A stretch of DNA of 64,000 nucleotides from Diplonema japonicum (Eukaryota; Euglenozoa; Diplonemea; Diplonemida; Diplonemidae): the NCBI GenBank assembly GCA_964019335.1, contig OZ025692.1, positions 480,568-544,567 of the forward strand, written 5' to 3'. The first letter of the stretch is position 1. Each line of letters opens with the position of its first letter. The translations under genes and the position numbers were made by a program. Shown here in pieces: positions 42,567-52,882 of the stretch. The notes beneath the pieces are model-generated. The model was not told where the DNA came from and did no database searches. It saw nothing but the letters and a program-made list of their open reading frames with translations.

Positions 42567-42769
42567 GAAATTGTGCGTTCATCGCTGTGTGCGTGCATTC
42601 AGTTCTCTGTGGGTGAACATCCTGCCTCAACGGGCATGCTTCCACGTGTCCCATGGAGCTCTTCAAGGCGCCCCCTTACTTTGTGCGTTGCTACTTCCTG
42701 TTCAAGTTTCAATGTTTTTCATTATTGACTTTCGTTCCGAATCCCAGTTAAAAACCCGCCAAAACAGGG

Positions 42770-43480
42770 AGAATGCCGATTTTCGGGAAAATAATCCTTT
42801 TCTAAGTTGTTTCGATGCAGGCGTTGTGTACCTGGGAGGTCCGGGAGACGAATAGAAGGGTTATAAGTATGGTTGCATGCTCTCCTCCCATTCTAATTAT
42901 TGATTTTTGATTTCGCTCCTATTTAAACAGAAAAAAGAAGAAAAACCGCCAAAAAAAGCGAAAAAACAGCTTTTTGGGAAAATAATCCTTTTCTAAGTCG
43001 TTTTGATGCTCCCTGGGGTCGGCTTTGTGTATCTGGGGGGCCTGGGGGACGAATAAAAGGGTTATTATATGCATGGTTGTGTGCTCTCCTCCCGTTTTAA
43101 TTATTGACTTTTGATTTCGCTCCCAATTAGGATCCTGCCTGAAACAGGGAAGCACCAGCTTTTTGGGAAAATAATCCTTTTCTATGTCATTTTGATGCTC
43201 CCTGGGGTCGGCTTTGTGTATGTGGGGGGCCTGGGGGATGAAACGAAGGGTATTAAGCATGATTGCATGCTCTCCTCCTGTTTTAATTTTTGATTTTCGA
43301 TTTTTTTTTGTTTTTTCACTTTTAATTAAAAACCCATCAAAAAAAGCGAAAAAACAGCTTTTCGAGAAAATAATCCTTTTCTAAGTTGTTTTGATGCTCC
43401 CTGGGGCTGGCTTTGTGTATCTGGGGGGCCAGGGATACGAATATAAGGGTTTTAAGCATGGTTGCATGCTCGCCTTTCAT
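42770..43480 (+). repeat. Tandem array of a ~185-bp unit in the hAT element
   Basis: Four diverged units, each with GGGAAAATAATCCTTTTCTA, a GATGCTCCCTGGGG...GGCTTTGTGTATCTGGGGG core and a GGTTGCATGCTC end. One further unit lies inverted at 39475-39580 in the other hAT remnant. Confidence 0.7.
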
Positions 43481-43556
43481 TTGACGTCAATTTAAAACCT
43501 GATTGTAATTAAAAACCCACGGGTGATTGGTTAACCCTGGATACTATGATAATACA

Positions 43557-44470
43557 AAGAAAATGATAAACAAAGGCTAAATACTGTATAAATACACGTT
43601 GACTCTGACAGCAATGCAACACAATGTGAAGCAACATGATGTGTTTTCTGTTCACGTTTCATTCACTTGACACAAAAAATGTGAAGTAACACAACACAAC
43701 ACACCAAAGTGTCGTTTGTATATTGTACCATACAGTGTATAAAATATTTTCTGTGTCGAAATTTCTAAAAACTCCCAGAAGGGCTGCCCCTTTCATAACT
43801 GAAAGTTAGATTTTTTCTTCTTCTTTTTTTTTTTTTACATAATTTGTGTTGTACTTTTGTCATGATAAGGAATACATGCCAGGTCTTTAATTATTATTTT
43901 TTTTTTCTTGCATTGTACTTTTCTTGTAAGCCTCTTTTTAATATTTTTTTTTTCAAAGCTGGTCCCCAAACCCCCAGACATTTTTTTTATTTTTTTTTTT
44001 TTACATAGTCACAACAAGGTATGAGCCTTGCCTAAGATCCCACCCAAACCTAGGACCTCTTTTTTTGAACCTTTGAAACCAAAAGTACCAAAAAAATGCA
44101 AGCCCCAGCCTAAATTTGGGCCTTTGTGACACAAAAAACACAAAGAAATTTTTTGGTCCCAAGAGTCCCCTGAGTCCCCTCCAGACCCCTGAGTCCCCTG
44201 AGTCCCTTGAGTCCCTCCAGCTGAGTCCCCTGAGTCCCCTCCAGACCAGTGTTGGTCAGTCCCATCCCATCCCCTAAAACAGAATATGGGCCTGGATGGG
44301 ACTCACAGGACTCCATGGGACAGGACTCGATGACCCAATTATTGCTGGACTGACTGGACTGACCAGACTGACCAGACTGGACCAGACTGGACTGGACCGG
44401 ACCAGACCAGACTGGACTGGACTGAACCGGACCGTACAAAATACAACCACAACACCACATCCCCCCCTTT
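43557..44470. other. Repeat-derived non-coding region
   Basis: No gene. The segment 43980-44165 (TACATAGTCACAACAAGGTA ... TTTGGGCCTTTGTGACAC) recurs almost exactly and in the same orientation at 46780-46950, and in part at 52445-52505. It is followed by GAGTCCCCT pentamer-like repeats and the GACTGG minisatellite. Confidence 0.5.
44340..44450. repeat. GACTGGACC-type minisatellite, left
   Basis: Imperfect copies of GGACTGACCA / GGACCAGACT. Its reverse complement corresponds to the GGTCCGGTCC array at 49615-49770, but here most CG pairs read CA or TG. Confidence 0.65.
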
Positions 44471-44574
44471 TTTTGCTGCAGAGTTCAAACATATAAACAG
44501 ATGTCTACAAGAAAAGATGTTACACAGGTACTGAGAGACAACAACAACAACAAAAACAACAAGAAACAAAGAAG

Positions 44575-44617
<43 letters not shown>

Positions 44618-46331
44618 CTTCTTTTTCAGGTGGATAACATGAAAATATAAGGAAAACATCAGATGTGTTGTTTGCTGTTGACCTCCTCATTGGTCATCAC
44701 CAAGCAAACCACATGAGTGCAGAATCTTGGTTACCCAGGGTGCCCTGGCTAGGGTTGAGCTGAACCCCACACACATTAAGGACACGACACAGAGCACAGA
44801 AGAAGCTACAACTCAGCCACAGTGATTAAGGACACGATGCAGAATGCAGAAGAAGCTACAACCCAGCTGTGGTGCACCCCCTGTAATCAAGTAGACAGTT
44901 CTTGTGCAGGGCACTGCCAACACCGGCCTCCTTTAACTCTTGTATATTATTCCAAAGGTGGTGGGGATAGCATGAAAAAACATCAGATGTGTTGTTCACT
45001 GTTGACCTCCTCATTGGTCATCACCGGTAGCTCCCAAGTGGAAGAACATAATGCAGATGCTCAGGGTGATGAATTGGCAGCAAACTGCATGAGTGCAGAA
45101 TCTTGGTTACCCTGGGTTGCTACGGCTGGGGTTAAGCTGCACACTGCACACATTAAGAACACAACACAGAACACAGAAGAAGCTACAACTCAGCTGCAGT
45201 GCCCCCCTGTATCAAGTTAACAGTTCTTGTGCAGGCACCACCAACACGATGAACAGGCATTTCCTCCATCCACTTGGCCAGTCATCACCTGTAGCACCCT
45301 GAGTGGAAGAACAAATTGCAGATGCTCAGGGTGAGTAAACTACTTAGGGCACCAGCTGGGGTTGAGCTGCACACTGCATGCATTAAGGACATGACACGGA
45401 ATGCAGCAGCGGCCAAGGTGCACCCCCTGTCACTGGTCTCCTTTACCTCTTTCATGTTATTTGGTGGTGGGGATCACAGAAATATGGAAATATAAGAAGT
45501 ACATCAGATGTGTTGTTTGCTGTTGACCTCCATGTTGGTCATCACCAATTGTGCCTGAGTGGAGGAACGTATTGCAGATGCTCAGGGTGATGAACTGGCA
45601 TCAAACTACACAGGCCCAGAATCTTGGTTACCAGGGCCATGGCTGGTGTTGAGCTGCACACTGCACACATTAAGGACACGACACGGAATATTGTGCTGTC
45701 AGTGTTGTGGTGATATAGTCACCACTTTCAACCTCGATGATGCAAAGGGGGAAAAAAAAGGGGGGGGGGGGGAAACTAGTTTGACACTCCATTTGTTTGT
45801 GCGCATGAGCAGAATTCTACCTAATAAAATAGCTCATTATACTGCCATCAACTAGTTTTTAGTCTTGACAATAATATTGTTAAAACAAAAAAAAAAGTAA
45901 GGAATTCCCTGTTCCACCAAGTTCCGGTTCTGCCATTCTGCCAAGTTCCAACTTTCAGTTTGGCGGAAGGGAATGGAACAACCCAATCCTGCACAAGCAG
46001 AATCTTGGTTACCCAGGACACCCCGGCTGGGGTTGAGCTGAACACCACACACATTAAGGACACAACATGGAACGCAGAAGAAGCTACAACTCAGCTGTGG
46101 TGTACCCCCTGTAATCAAGTAGTCTTGTGCAGGTCCTTTAACTCATATATCTCTCACCGCGGCCGGGTTGTAGCTTCTTCTGTGTTCCACATTGATCACC
46201 ACAGCTGGGTTGTATTACATCCAAATACAACATTTCCGGACATTTGTACATACCTGCAGCTGCAGTGCACCAGAGTAGATAGGTGCAAATGGCTTGATGG
46301 AGCTGTGCATGTCTGTGGTATGAAGAAGAAG

Positions 46332-46368
<37 letters not shown>

Positions 46369-47326
46369 TGTCCAAAAATATTTGAAAAAAAAGTGTTTGC
46401 AGGTGTGTCAAAAATTGCAGAAAATTTTTGAGTCTGGTCAGTCCGGTCAGTCCGGCCGATCCGGTCAGTCCAGTCAGTCTGGTAAAATGGGTACCAGACC
46501 AGACCGGATTCACCCATCACTGCTCAGTGTTGGGGGGGGGTCTGGAATAGTGATTTTATCTGCCTCTTTTCACGGAAAAGCCCCCACCTTGCCGATCGCG
46601 ATGGAAGACACGGTTTATGGTTCCCATGCCCCCCACCAGATCGTCTTCTACTCCTCTTTTCACTTTTTTTTTTTATTAGTAAATTAAAACTTCTTTTTTT
46701 TACATAGTCACAACAAGGTAGTATGAGCAAACCCGCAAACCTGCAAACCCGCAAACCTGACATTTTTTTTATTTTTTTTTTTTTACATAGTCACAACAAG
46801 GTATGAGCCTTGCCTAAGATCCCACCCAAACCTAGGACCTCTTTTTTTGAACCTTTGAAACCAAAAGTACCAAAAAAATGCAAGCCCCAGCCTAAATTTG
46901 GGCCTTTGTGACACAAAAAACACAAAGAATTTTTTTGGTCCCAAGAGTCCCCTCCAGACCCCTGAAAATTTCAGGGGACTCCTGTCCTGTCCCTTGGAGT
47001 CCCCTGAGTCCCTCAAGGGTGGTGGGATAACATGGAAATATAAAGAAGTACATCAGATGTGTTGTTTGCTGTTGACCTCCCTGGTAGTGCCCAAGTGGAA
47101 AGGCAAGTAGTTTACTCACCCTGAGCATCTGCAATTTGTTCTTCCACTCAGGGTGCTACCAGTGATGGGTGAATCCAGTCTGGTCCAGTGTACCCAATTT
47201 ACCAGACATCAGCCAGACTGACTGGATTGGCTGGACTGGCCAGACTGACTAGACTGACCAGACTCAAAAATTTTCTGCAATTTTTGACACACCTGCAAAC
47301 ACTTTTTTTTCAAATATTTTTGGACA

Positions 47327-47363
<37 letters not shown>

Positions 47364-49575
47364 CTTCTTCTTCATACCACAGACATGCACAGCTCCATCA
47401 AGCCATTTGCACCTATCTACTCCGGTGCACTGCAGCTGCAGGTATGTACAAATGTCTGGAAATGTTGTATTTGGATGTAATACAACCCAGCTGTGGTGAT
47501 CAATGTGGAACACAGAAGAAGCTACAACCCAGCCGCGGTGAGAGATATATGAGTTAAAGGACCTGCACAAGACTACTTGATTACAGGGGGTACACCACAG
47601 CTGAGTTGTAGCTTCTTCTGCGTTCCGTGTCGTGTCCTTAATGTGTGTGGTGCTCCATCAAGTGGGGTGAAAGTTGTTTGCCATCCCATCCCATCCCCTA
47701 AAATGGAATACAGGCCTGGACAGGACTCACAGGACTCCACAGGATGGGACTCAACAGGACTCACAGGACTCTCCCCAACACTGTCATTATTTTTGATAGT
47801 TTTGCAACTTTTTTTTTGCAAAGGGAAAAAAAAAAAAAAAAAATGGGGAAAAAAAAAGAGAAAAAAATCCTTGATTTTTTTTGACATACATGATGTGTTT
47901 ACCTTTTTTTTTTTCCCCTTCTTTTTTTCTTGTCTTCTCACATTTTTTCACACACCTAAGCCAAGCTGTTGTTTCTGCTTTCCACATCAAATGTTGTATT
48001 TGGATGTAATAGAAAAGGGGGGAAATAATAAATAATATGTATAAGAGGAGGGTGTGTATGTTATGTGCAGCTCAACACCAGCCATGGCCCTGGTAACTAA
48101 GATTCTGGGCCTGTGTAGTTTGCTGCCAGTTCATCACCCTGAGCATCTGCAATACGTTCCTCCACTTGGGCACAACTGGTGAACAACACATCTGATGTTA
48201 TTTCCATATTTCTGTGATCCCCACCACCAAATAACATGAAAGAGGTAAAGGAGACCAGTGACAGGGGGTGCACCTTGGCTGCTTCTGCGTTCCATGTCAT
48301 GTCCTTAATGCATGCAGTGTGCAGCTCAACCCCAGCTGGTGCCCTAAGTAGTTTACTCACCCTGAGCATGCACAAGAACTGTCTACTTGATTACAGGGGC
48401 ACACTGCAACCGAGTTGTAGCTTCTTCTGCATTCCGTGTCATGTCTTTAATGTGTGTGGTGTAGTTTGCTGCCTGTTTGTCACCCTAAGCATCTGCATTA
48501 TGTTCTTCCACTTGGGAGCTACCGGTGATGACCAATGAGGAGGTCAACAGTGAACAACACATCTGATGTTTTTTCATGCTATCCCCACCACCTTTGGAAT
48601 AATATACAAGAGTTAAAGGAGGCCGGTGTTGGCAGTGCCCTGCACAAGAACTGTCTACTTGATTACAGGGGGTGCACCGCAGCCGGGTTGTAGCTTCTTC
48701 TGCGTTCTGCATCGTGTCCTTAATCACTGTGGCCGAGTTGTAGCTTCTTCTGTGCTCCGTGTCGTGTCCTTAATGTGTGCAGGGTTCAGCTCAACCCTAG
48801 CCGGGGCGCCCTGGGTAACCAAGATTCTGCACTCGTGTGGTTTGCTCGGTGATGACCGATGAGGAGGTCAACAGCAAATAACACATCTGATGTTTTTCTT
48901 ATATTTTCATAAAAAGAAGATAAAAGTTTTTTTTTTTTTTTTTTTTTTTACCAACTCGGTTGAGGGTTTTATACCTAAGGTACCGAGGAGGGTGAACGAG
49001 GGGCCGAAGGCCACACCACAGCAGAAAGGTTCGATCAAGAGATAGATTGAGACTCTTCAGGCGTCCTGCCACATACAGCAGGTACCCTTAAATGTCTCTT
49101 TTCTTTTTCTTTCTTTTTTTTTTTTTTTTTATTAAGGTGGTGGGGATAACATGGAAATATAAGAAGTACATCAGATGTGTTGTTCGCTGTTGACCTCCTC
49201 GTCGGTCATCACCGGTAGCGCCCGAGTGGAAGAACGTAACGCAGATGCTCAGGGTGACGAACAGGCAGCAAACTGCATGAGTGCAGAATCTTGGTTACCC
49301 GGGACGCCCCGGCTAGGGTTGAGCACACCGCACGCATTAAGGACACGACGCGGAACGCAGAAGAAGCTACAACTCGGCCGAGGAGCGCCCCCTGTAATCA
49401 AGTAGGTAGTTCTTGCTTCATTGCACGCTTAACGCCACCTAGTGTTGCAATCAAAGCCCCATTTTTTTTTTTCTTCGTTTCTCGTTGTTTTTGTTGTTGT
49501 TGTCGTCTCTCAGTACCTGTGTAACATCTTTTCTTGTAGACATCTGTTTATATGTTTGAACTCTGCAGCAAAAAA
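44470..49575. repeat. About 5-kb imperfect palindrome (symmetric repeat region)
   Basis: Landmarks on the left recur in reverse order and orientation on the right: CTGCAGAGTTCAAACATATA (44478) pairs with 49552-49570, the block at 44640-44720 with 48840-48910, 44820-45060 with 48490-48730, 45320-45520 with 48180-48370, 45540-45660 with 48070-48180, and 46060-46513 with 47180-47650. The centre is near 46.85 kb with a roughly 0.65-kb unpaired spacer. The arms share a unit built from TTAAGGACACGACACGGAAC, AGAAGAAGCTACAACTC and CACCCCCTGTAATCAAGTAG, also present as direct copies (49130-49400, 52130-52205). No coding capacity. Confidence 0.75.
46725..46760. repeat. Short AAACCCGC octamer tract
   Basis: About four copies of AAACCCGC / AAACCTGC lie between two T-rich repeat ends in the spacer of the palindrome. 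They are the same unit as the large satellite at the right end of the window. Confidence 0.7.
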
Positions 49576-49614
49576 AGGGGGGGATGTGGTGTTGTGGTTG
49601 TATCTTGTACGGTC

Positions 49615-49770
49615 CGGTTCAGTCCAGTCCAGTCCGGTCCGGTCCGGTCTGGTCCGGTCTGGTCCAGTCCGGTCCGGTCCGGTCCGGTCCAGTCTGGTCA
49701 GTCCGGTCAGTCCAGCATAATTGGGTCGAAATTCACGCCGGATCCGGTCCGGTCCGGTCCAGTCCGGTCT
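49615..49770. repeat. GGTCCGGTCC minisatellite, right
   Basis: Tandem GGTCC / AGTCC pentamers and decamers, more CG-rich and more regular than the corresponding array on the left. Confidence 0.75.
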
Positions 49771-50341
49771 AGTCCTAATTAGGATTCACCCATCACTGCA
49801 CTGAGCATGCACTTTTTCCCCCATACATACCTCTCTTGTTTATCAAAATATCACCATTTTTACGGTGGACGCCAAGAAAAAAAGCCAAGGAGAAGGAGTT
49901 TAGGGAGTAATTGAAAGACCTACGGCCCCAAAGAAGGTGGTGAAAACAGCCATGGTGGGCCAGCCCTGGCAGACAGGGAGCCTGAACACCAAGAACACTG
50001 CAGAGCCAAATTTGCATCCGGAATTTTCGGTTTTCAAACTTACAAAAACCCCCTGTAGGCATCTGCGAAAAAAAAAGTAAAAAAAGGGATGGGCAGTGTT
50101 GGCCAGACCAGTGTTGGTCAGTCCCATCCCGTCCCCTAAAATGGAATACGGGCCTGGATGGGACTCACGGGACTCCATGGGATGGGACTCGACGGGACTC
50201 ATGGGACTCATGGGACTCTCCCCAACACTGTCATTATTTTTGATAGTTTTGCAACCTTTTTTTTTTTTTTTTTTTCCCCTTTGGAAAGTAAGTACAGTAA
50301 AAAAAAGGGGGGTAAATACAAAGAATGAGAAGTTAAAATAA
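49771..50341. other. Repeat-derived non-coding region
   Basis: No gene with a signature. The segment 50100-50265 (CCAGTGTTGGTCAGTCCCAT ... CAACACTGTCATTATTTTTG) is a direct relative of 44225-44335 and 47680-47810. Confidence 0.45.
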
Positions 50342-50583
50342 CGCTCCATATTCGCTAAGTGACCCACCAGAACCCGCATTTTGAAGAGCTAAAAAAAATT
50401 CTAATTGCTTTTTCTAGGGTTGGAATGGATTTATTTGCGTCCGGGGCCCAATGTTCGACATATGGAATTTTTTTTTGTAATAAATTTTTTTTTGGTGATT
50501 TGCCTTACTTTGTACTATACAAAATGAAGCAGCTCCGGTGGAAAAAACACGGCACAAGTGGGGTTTGAACCCTGATGAAAAAA

Positions 50584-50662
50584 CGCGTCAGGATTCGAAC
50601 CCGCGACTCCTGGAACAAGGGGGCCTGACACGTGAGCATGGTAACCACTCTACCACACAGGA
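50584..50662 (-). ncRNA. tRNA-like sequence 1 with Pol III boxes and T6 terminator
   Basis: On the minus strand an A box (TGGTAGAGTGGTTACC) and a B box (GGGTTCGAATCC) are correctly spaced and a T6 run follows at once, as for RNA polymerase III. The T stem pairs at four of five positions, but the 5' and 3' acceptor strands do not pair, so it is not a normal tRNA. It is more likely a tRNA-derived SINE head or a decayed tRNA. A second B-box-like GGGTTCAAACCCC lies just downstream (about 50559-50573). Confidence 0.45.
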
Positions 50663-51368
50663 ATTCAATTTTTTTTTTTTTTTTTTTTCAAAATACCAAT
50701 GCAGGGCCGCCATGGAGAGCAACACCTGAGAAAAGGGAAAAGGGTGAAGGGAAACCATGGGGAAATAGGGAGGGCAAAGGACCAGGCTTCTGCAAGCAGG
50801 AGGAGCCCTGGTCCCCCACCAACCCATGCTCTGCTTTGGGACAGCCGAAGAGGGCTGAATTACATTATTCCCTCAGTCAAGTGAGAGAAAAACGGGGGCC
50901 TACCTTCCAGCTGGATGTCCTTCTTTGGCTGGAACCTCCGGCGGAAAGCCCCCCAGGGAGGTATTGCTCCTATTGAGCGAATCATTGGTGAGTGTGAAAA
51001 AAAAGGGGAAATGGGAAACAGTGAGAGGAAGGGGAAGGAAGGGAAAGGAAAGTGGGAAACACAACATTTCATTTTACACACACACGCGGGGCGATCCCTT
51101 AGCGCAGCACGGGGGCCGTGGGACCAGCGTCAAGAGAGACCGGAGGAGGGGGCGGCACGTTTGAAGGTGCAGTGACGTCTGTAGACGCCAGGGATGATGG
51201 CGAGGTGAACAGTCCAGAGCGTGACCAGGCGAGCAGGCCAGACTCAACAACGAGGTCGTAGATCTGGGTCACGCGTCTCGACAGGGAGAACGCTAGGGAG
51301 GGAGTACCAGCAGGAGTGTCGATCGCCCCCCTCCCGATCACAGGGCACCCACCGGGAGCCTAAAAAAA

Positions 51369-51440
51369 TCCGCTGGAGTGGGGCTTGAACCCGCTTCGCC
51401 TAGGTACAGGGCAAACCCCCCCCAACTAGACTACTACACC
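51369..51440 (-). ncRNA. tRNA-like sequence 2 with Pol III boxes and T-run terminator
   Basis: Minus strand: A box TAGTCTAGTTGG, B box GGGTTCAAGCCCC, total about 72 nt, followed by a T7 run. The T stem pairs at four of five positions; the acceptor stem pairs poorly and the D loop contains a G8 run. Probably a tRNA-derived pseudogene inside the TIR element. No anticodon is assigned with confidence. Confidence 0.4.
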
Positions 51441-51628
51441 TTCGAAAATATTTTCGGCTGAACTACTGGTCAGGAAGATGCTGGAGCTGCCGTTCTTTCA
51501 TGTTCGACATATGGATTTTTTGAAAAAAAAAATTCAATGAACCTTTGGGCATTTTTGACATTTTTTCCCCTATAGCCCCCTATAACCCCTTTGGGACATA
51601 GGGCGGGTCACTTAGCGAATATGGAGCG

Positions 51629-52882
51629 TAAATAAAATAAAGAGTGTCAGTGGCCACCAGATGCAAAAAATGAAGACGAATGCCGAAAAAGCCCAAAATT
51701 GCTCAGAGTAAAAATCAGATTTTACTTTATTTTTTACAGCACTTTTTTAAGCCAAATTCAGCCTATTACTTTATTTTTATTCTTCACTTTATTTTTACTC
51801 ATGAATGATAAAGTGATTTCTGATTTTTATGGCTCTTTAGGAATTTTCCTCATGTAACTTTACAGAATTAAATAAAGTACAGTTAAAAAAGGGGGGTAAA
51901 TACAAAGAATGAGAAGGGTAAGTCATAAAGGAGAGAAAACCAACAGATAGACCATTACTAGGCCTAGTATAGGTACCCTTATGGAAAAAATCAATTTTTC
52001 TGAGGTAAAAAAACCACTTTTCAGGTGTTTTTGATCACTTTTTTTTTTTGTGGAATTTTTTTTTTTTTTTTTTTTTGGGCACTTTTTTTTGACCCCCCAA
52101 ACAACTTTCACCCCACTTGATGGAGCACCACACACATTAAGGACACGACACGGAACACAGAGAAGCTACAACTCGGCTGTGGTGCACCCCCTGTAATCAA
52201 GTAGACGATGTTGTGGTGATATAGTCACCACTTTCGACCTTGATGATGCAAAGGGGGAAAAAAAAAATGAAAAAAAAGGGGAAAAACAAAAAAAAAAAAA
52301 ATAGGTAAGGAATTCCCTGTTCCGCCGTTCTGCCAAGTTCCGACTTTCCAGTTTGGCAGAAGGGAACGGAACCACCCCTACCCTGAGGCCAGATTTCCAC
52401 TGAAAAAACCTTATAACAACAGCTGACCCCATCCTGGTTTCCTTAATAAACCTAGGACCCCTTTTTTTGAACTTTTGAAAACAAAAATGCCAAAAAAAAT
52501 GCAAGCCCCCAGCCAATACTTCTGGAAAATCTTGTCCCCCCTCATTCCCCTTACCTTCGTTCCCCCATTCCCCCTGTTCCCCCGAATTCTCTTGAGAGAA
52601 TTGTTCCCTCTGTTCCCAAGGGAATGACCCAACTTTGCGGGTTTGCGGGTTTGCTGTCATGAAGTGTCTTGGAAGGTTGTGATGAGAAGGTAGCTTGGCC
52701 GGCAGGGAGCTTAATTTTACCCTCGTGAACATTCTATGGCACATTAAACTTCAACCTCAAATGACCACCTTCTTAAAAGCAATTGAGGTTCATGACTTCA
52801 CATAAGAGATGTATTTCATTGTTATATGTACATGATCATCACACCACAGTTACATTCACACCATCAAACATGATCAGAAGAA
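51629..52882. other. Repeat-derived region upstream of the HNH gene
   Basis: Contains a 43-base direct copy (51874-51916) of sequence just left of the TIR element (50291-50333), a partial unit of the palindrome family (52130-52205), and a partial 43980-type repeat (52445-52505). A short GCGGGTTT tract (52636-52655) sits about 230 bases before the HNH gene. No gene recognised. Confidence 0.5.

Larger units (their letters stand above)
41503..43548 (+). mobile_element. hAT-family transposon remnant with TIRs and 8-bp target duplication
   Basis: The termini are imperfect inverted repeats: TAGCGTCCAGGGTTAACCGA then TCACC on the left, and on the right (minus strand) CATAGTATCCAGGGTTAACC then AATCACC. 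Both sides are flanked by ATAATACA (41495-41502 and 43549-43556), an exact 8-bp target duplication as expected for hAT elements, whose ends commonly start CAGGG. Inside are a subterminal repeat block, the C-terminal part of a hAT transposase, and a second tandem block. The N-terminal and catalytic parts are missing, so it is non-autonomous. Confidence 0.75.
50342..51628. mobile_element. TIR element of 1.29 kb with TAA target duplication
   Basis: Terminal inverted repeats of about 26 bases: CGCTCCATATTCGCTAAGTG then ACCCACC on the left, and CGCTCCATATTCGCTAAGTG then ACCCGCC at the right end (minus strand). TAA flanks both ends (50339-50341, 51629-51631), which fits the 3-bp TWA target duplication of PIF/Harbinger-type elements. 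No transposase is seen, so it would be non-autonomous. It carries two tRNA-like sequences near its ends. Confidence 0.65.

Noticed and set aside
42770-43480. CRISPR-like array
   Set aside because: Units of about 185 bp without unique spacers of regular size; internal tandem repeat of a hAT element in a eukaryote.
46196-47570. Matching open frames on both strands containing a poly-Phe/Lys run, suggesting a duplicated gene
   Set aside because: They are the two arms of the palindrome around homopolymers; no domain, and the frames depend on homopolymer length.
49552-49782. VRSGPVRSGPV-type repeat protein
   Set aside because: Translation of the GGTCCGGTCC minisatellite; not coding.
50584-51440. 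Two genuine tRNA genes
   Set aside because: Acceptor stems do not pair and anticodon arms are unclear, so I keep them only as tRNA-like sequences.
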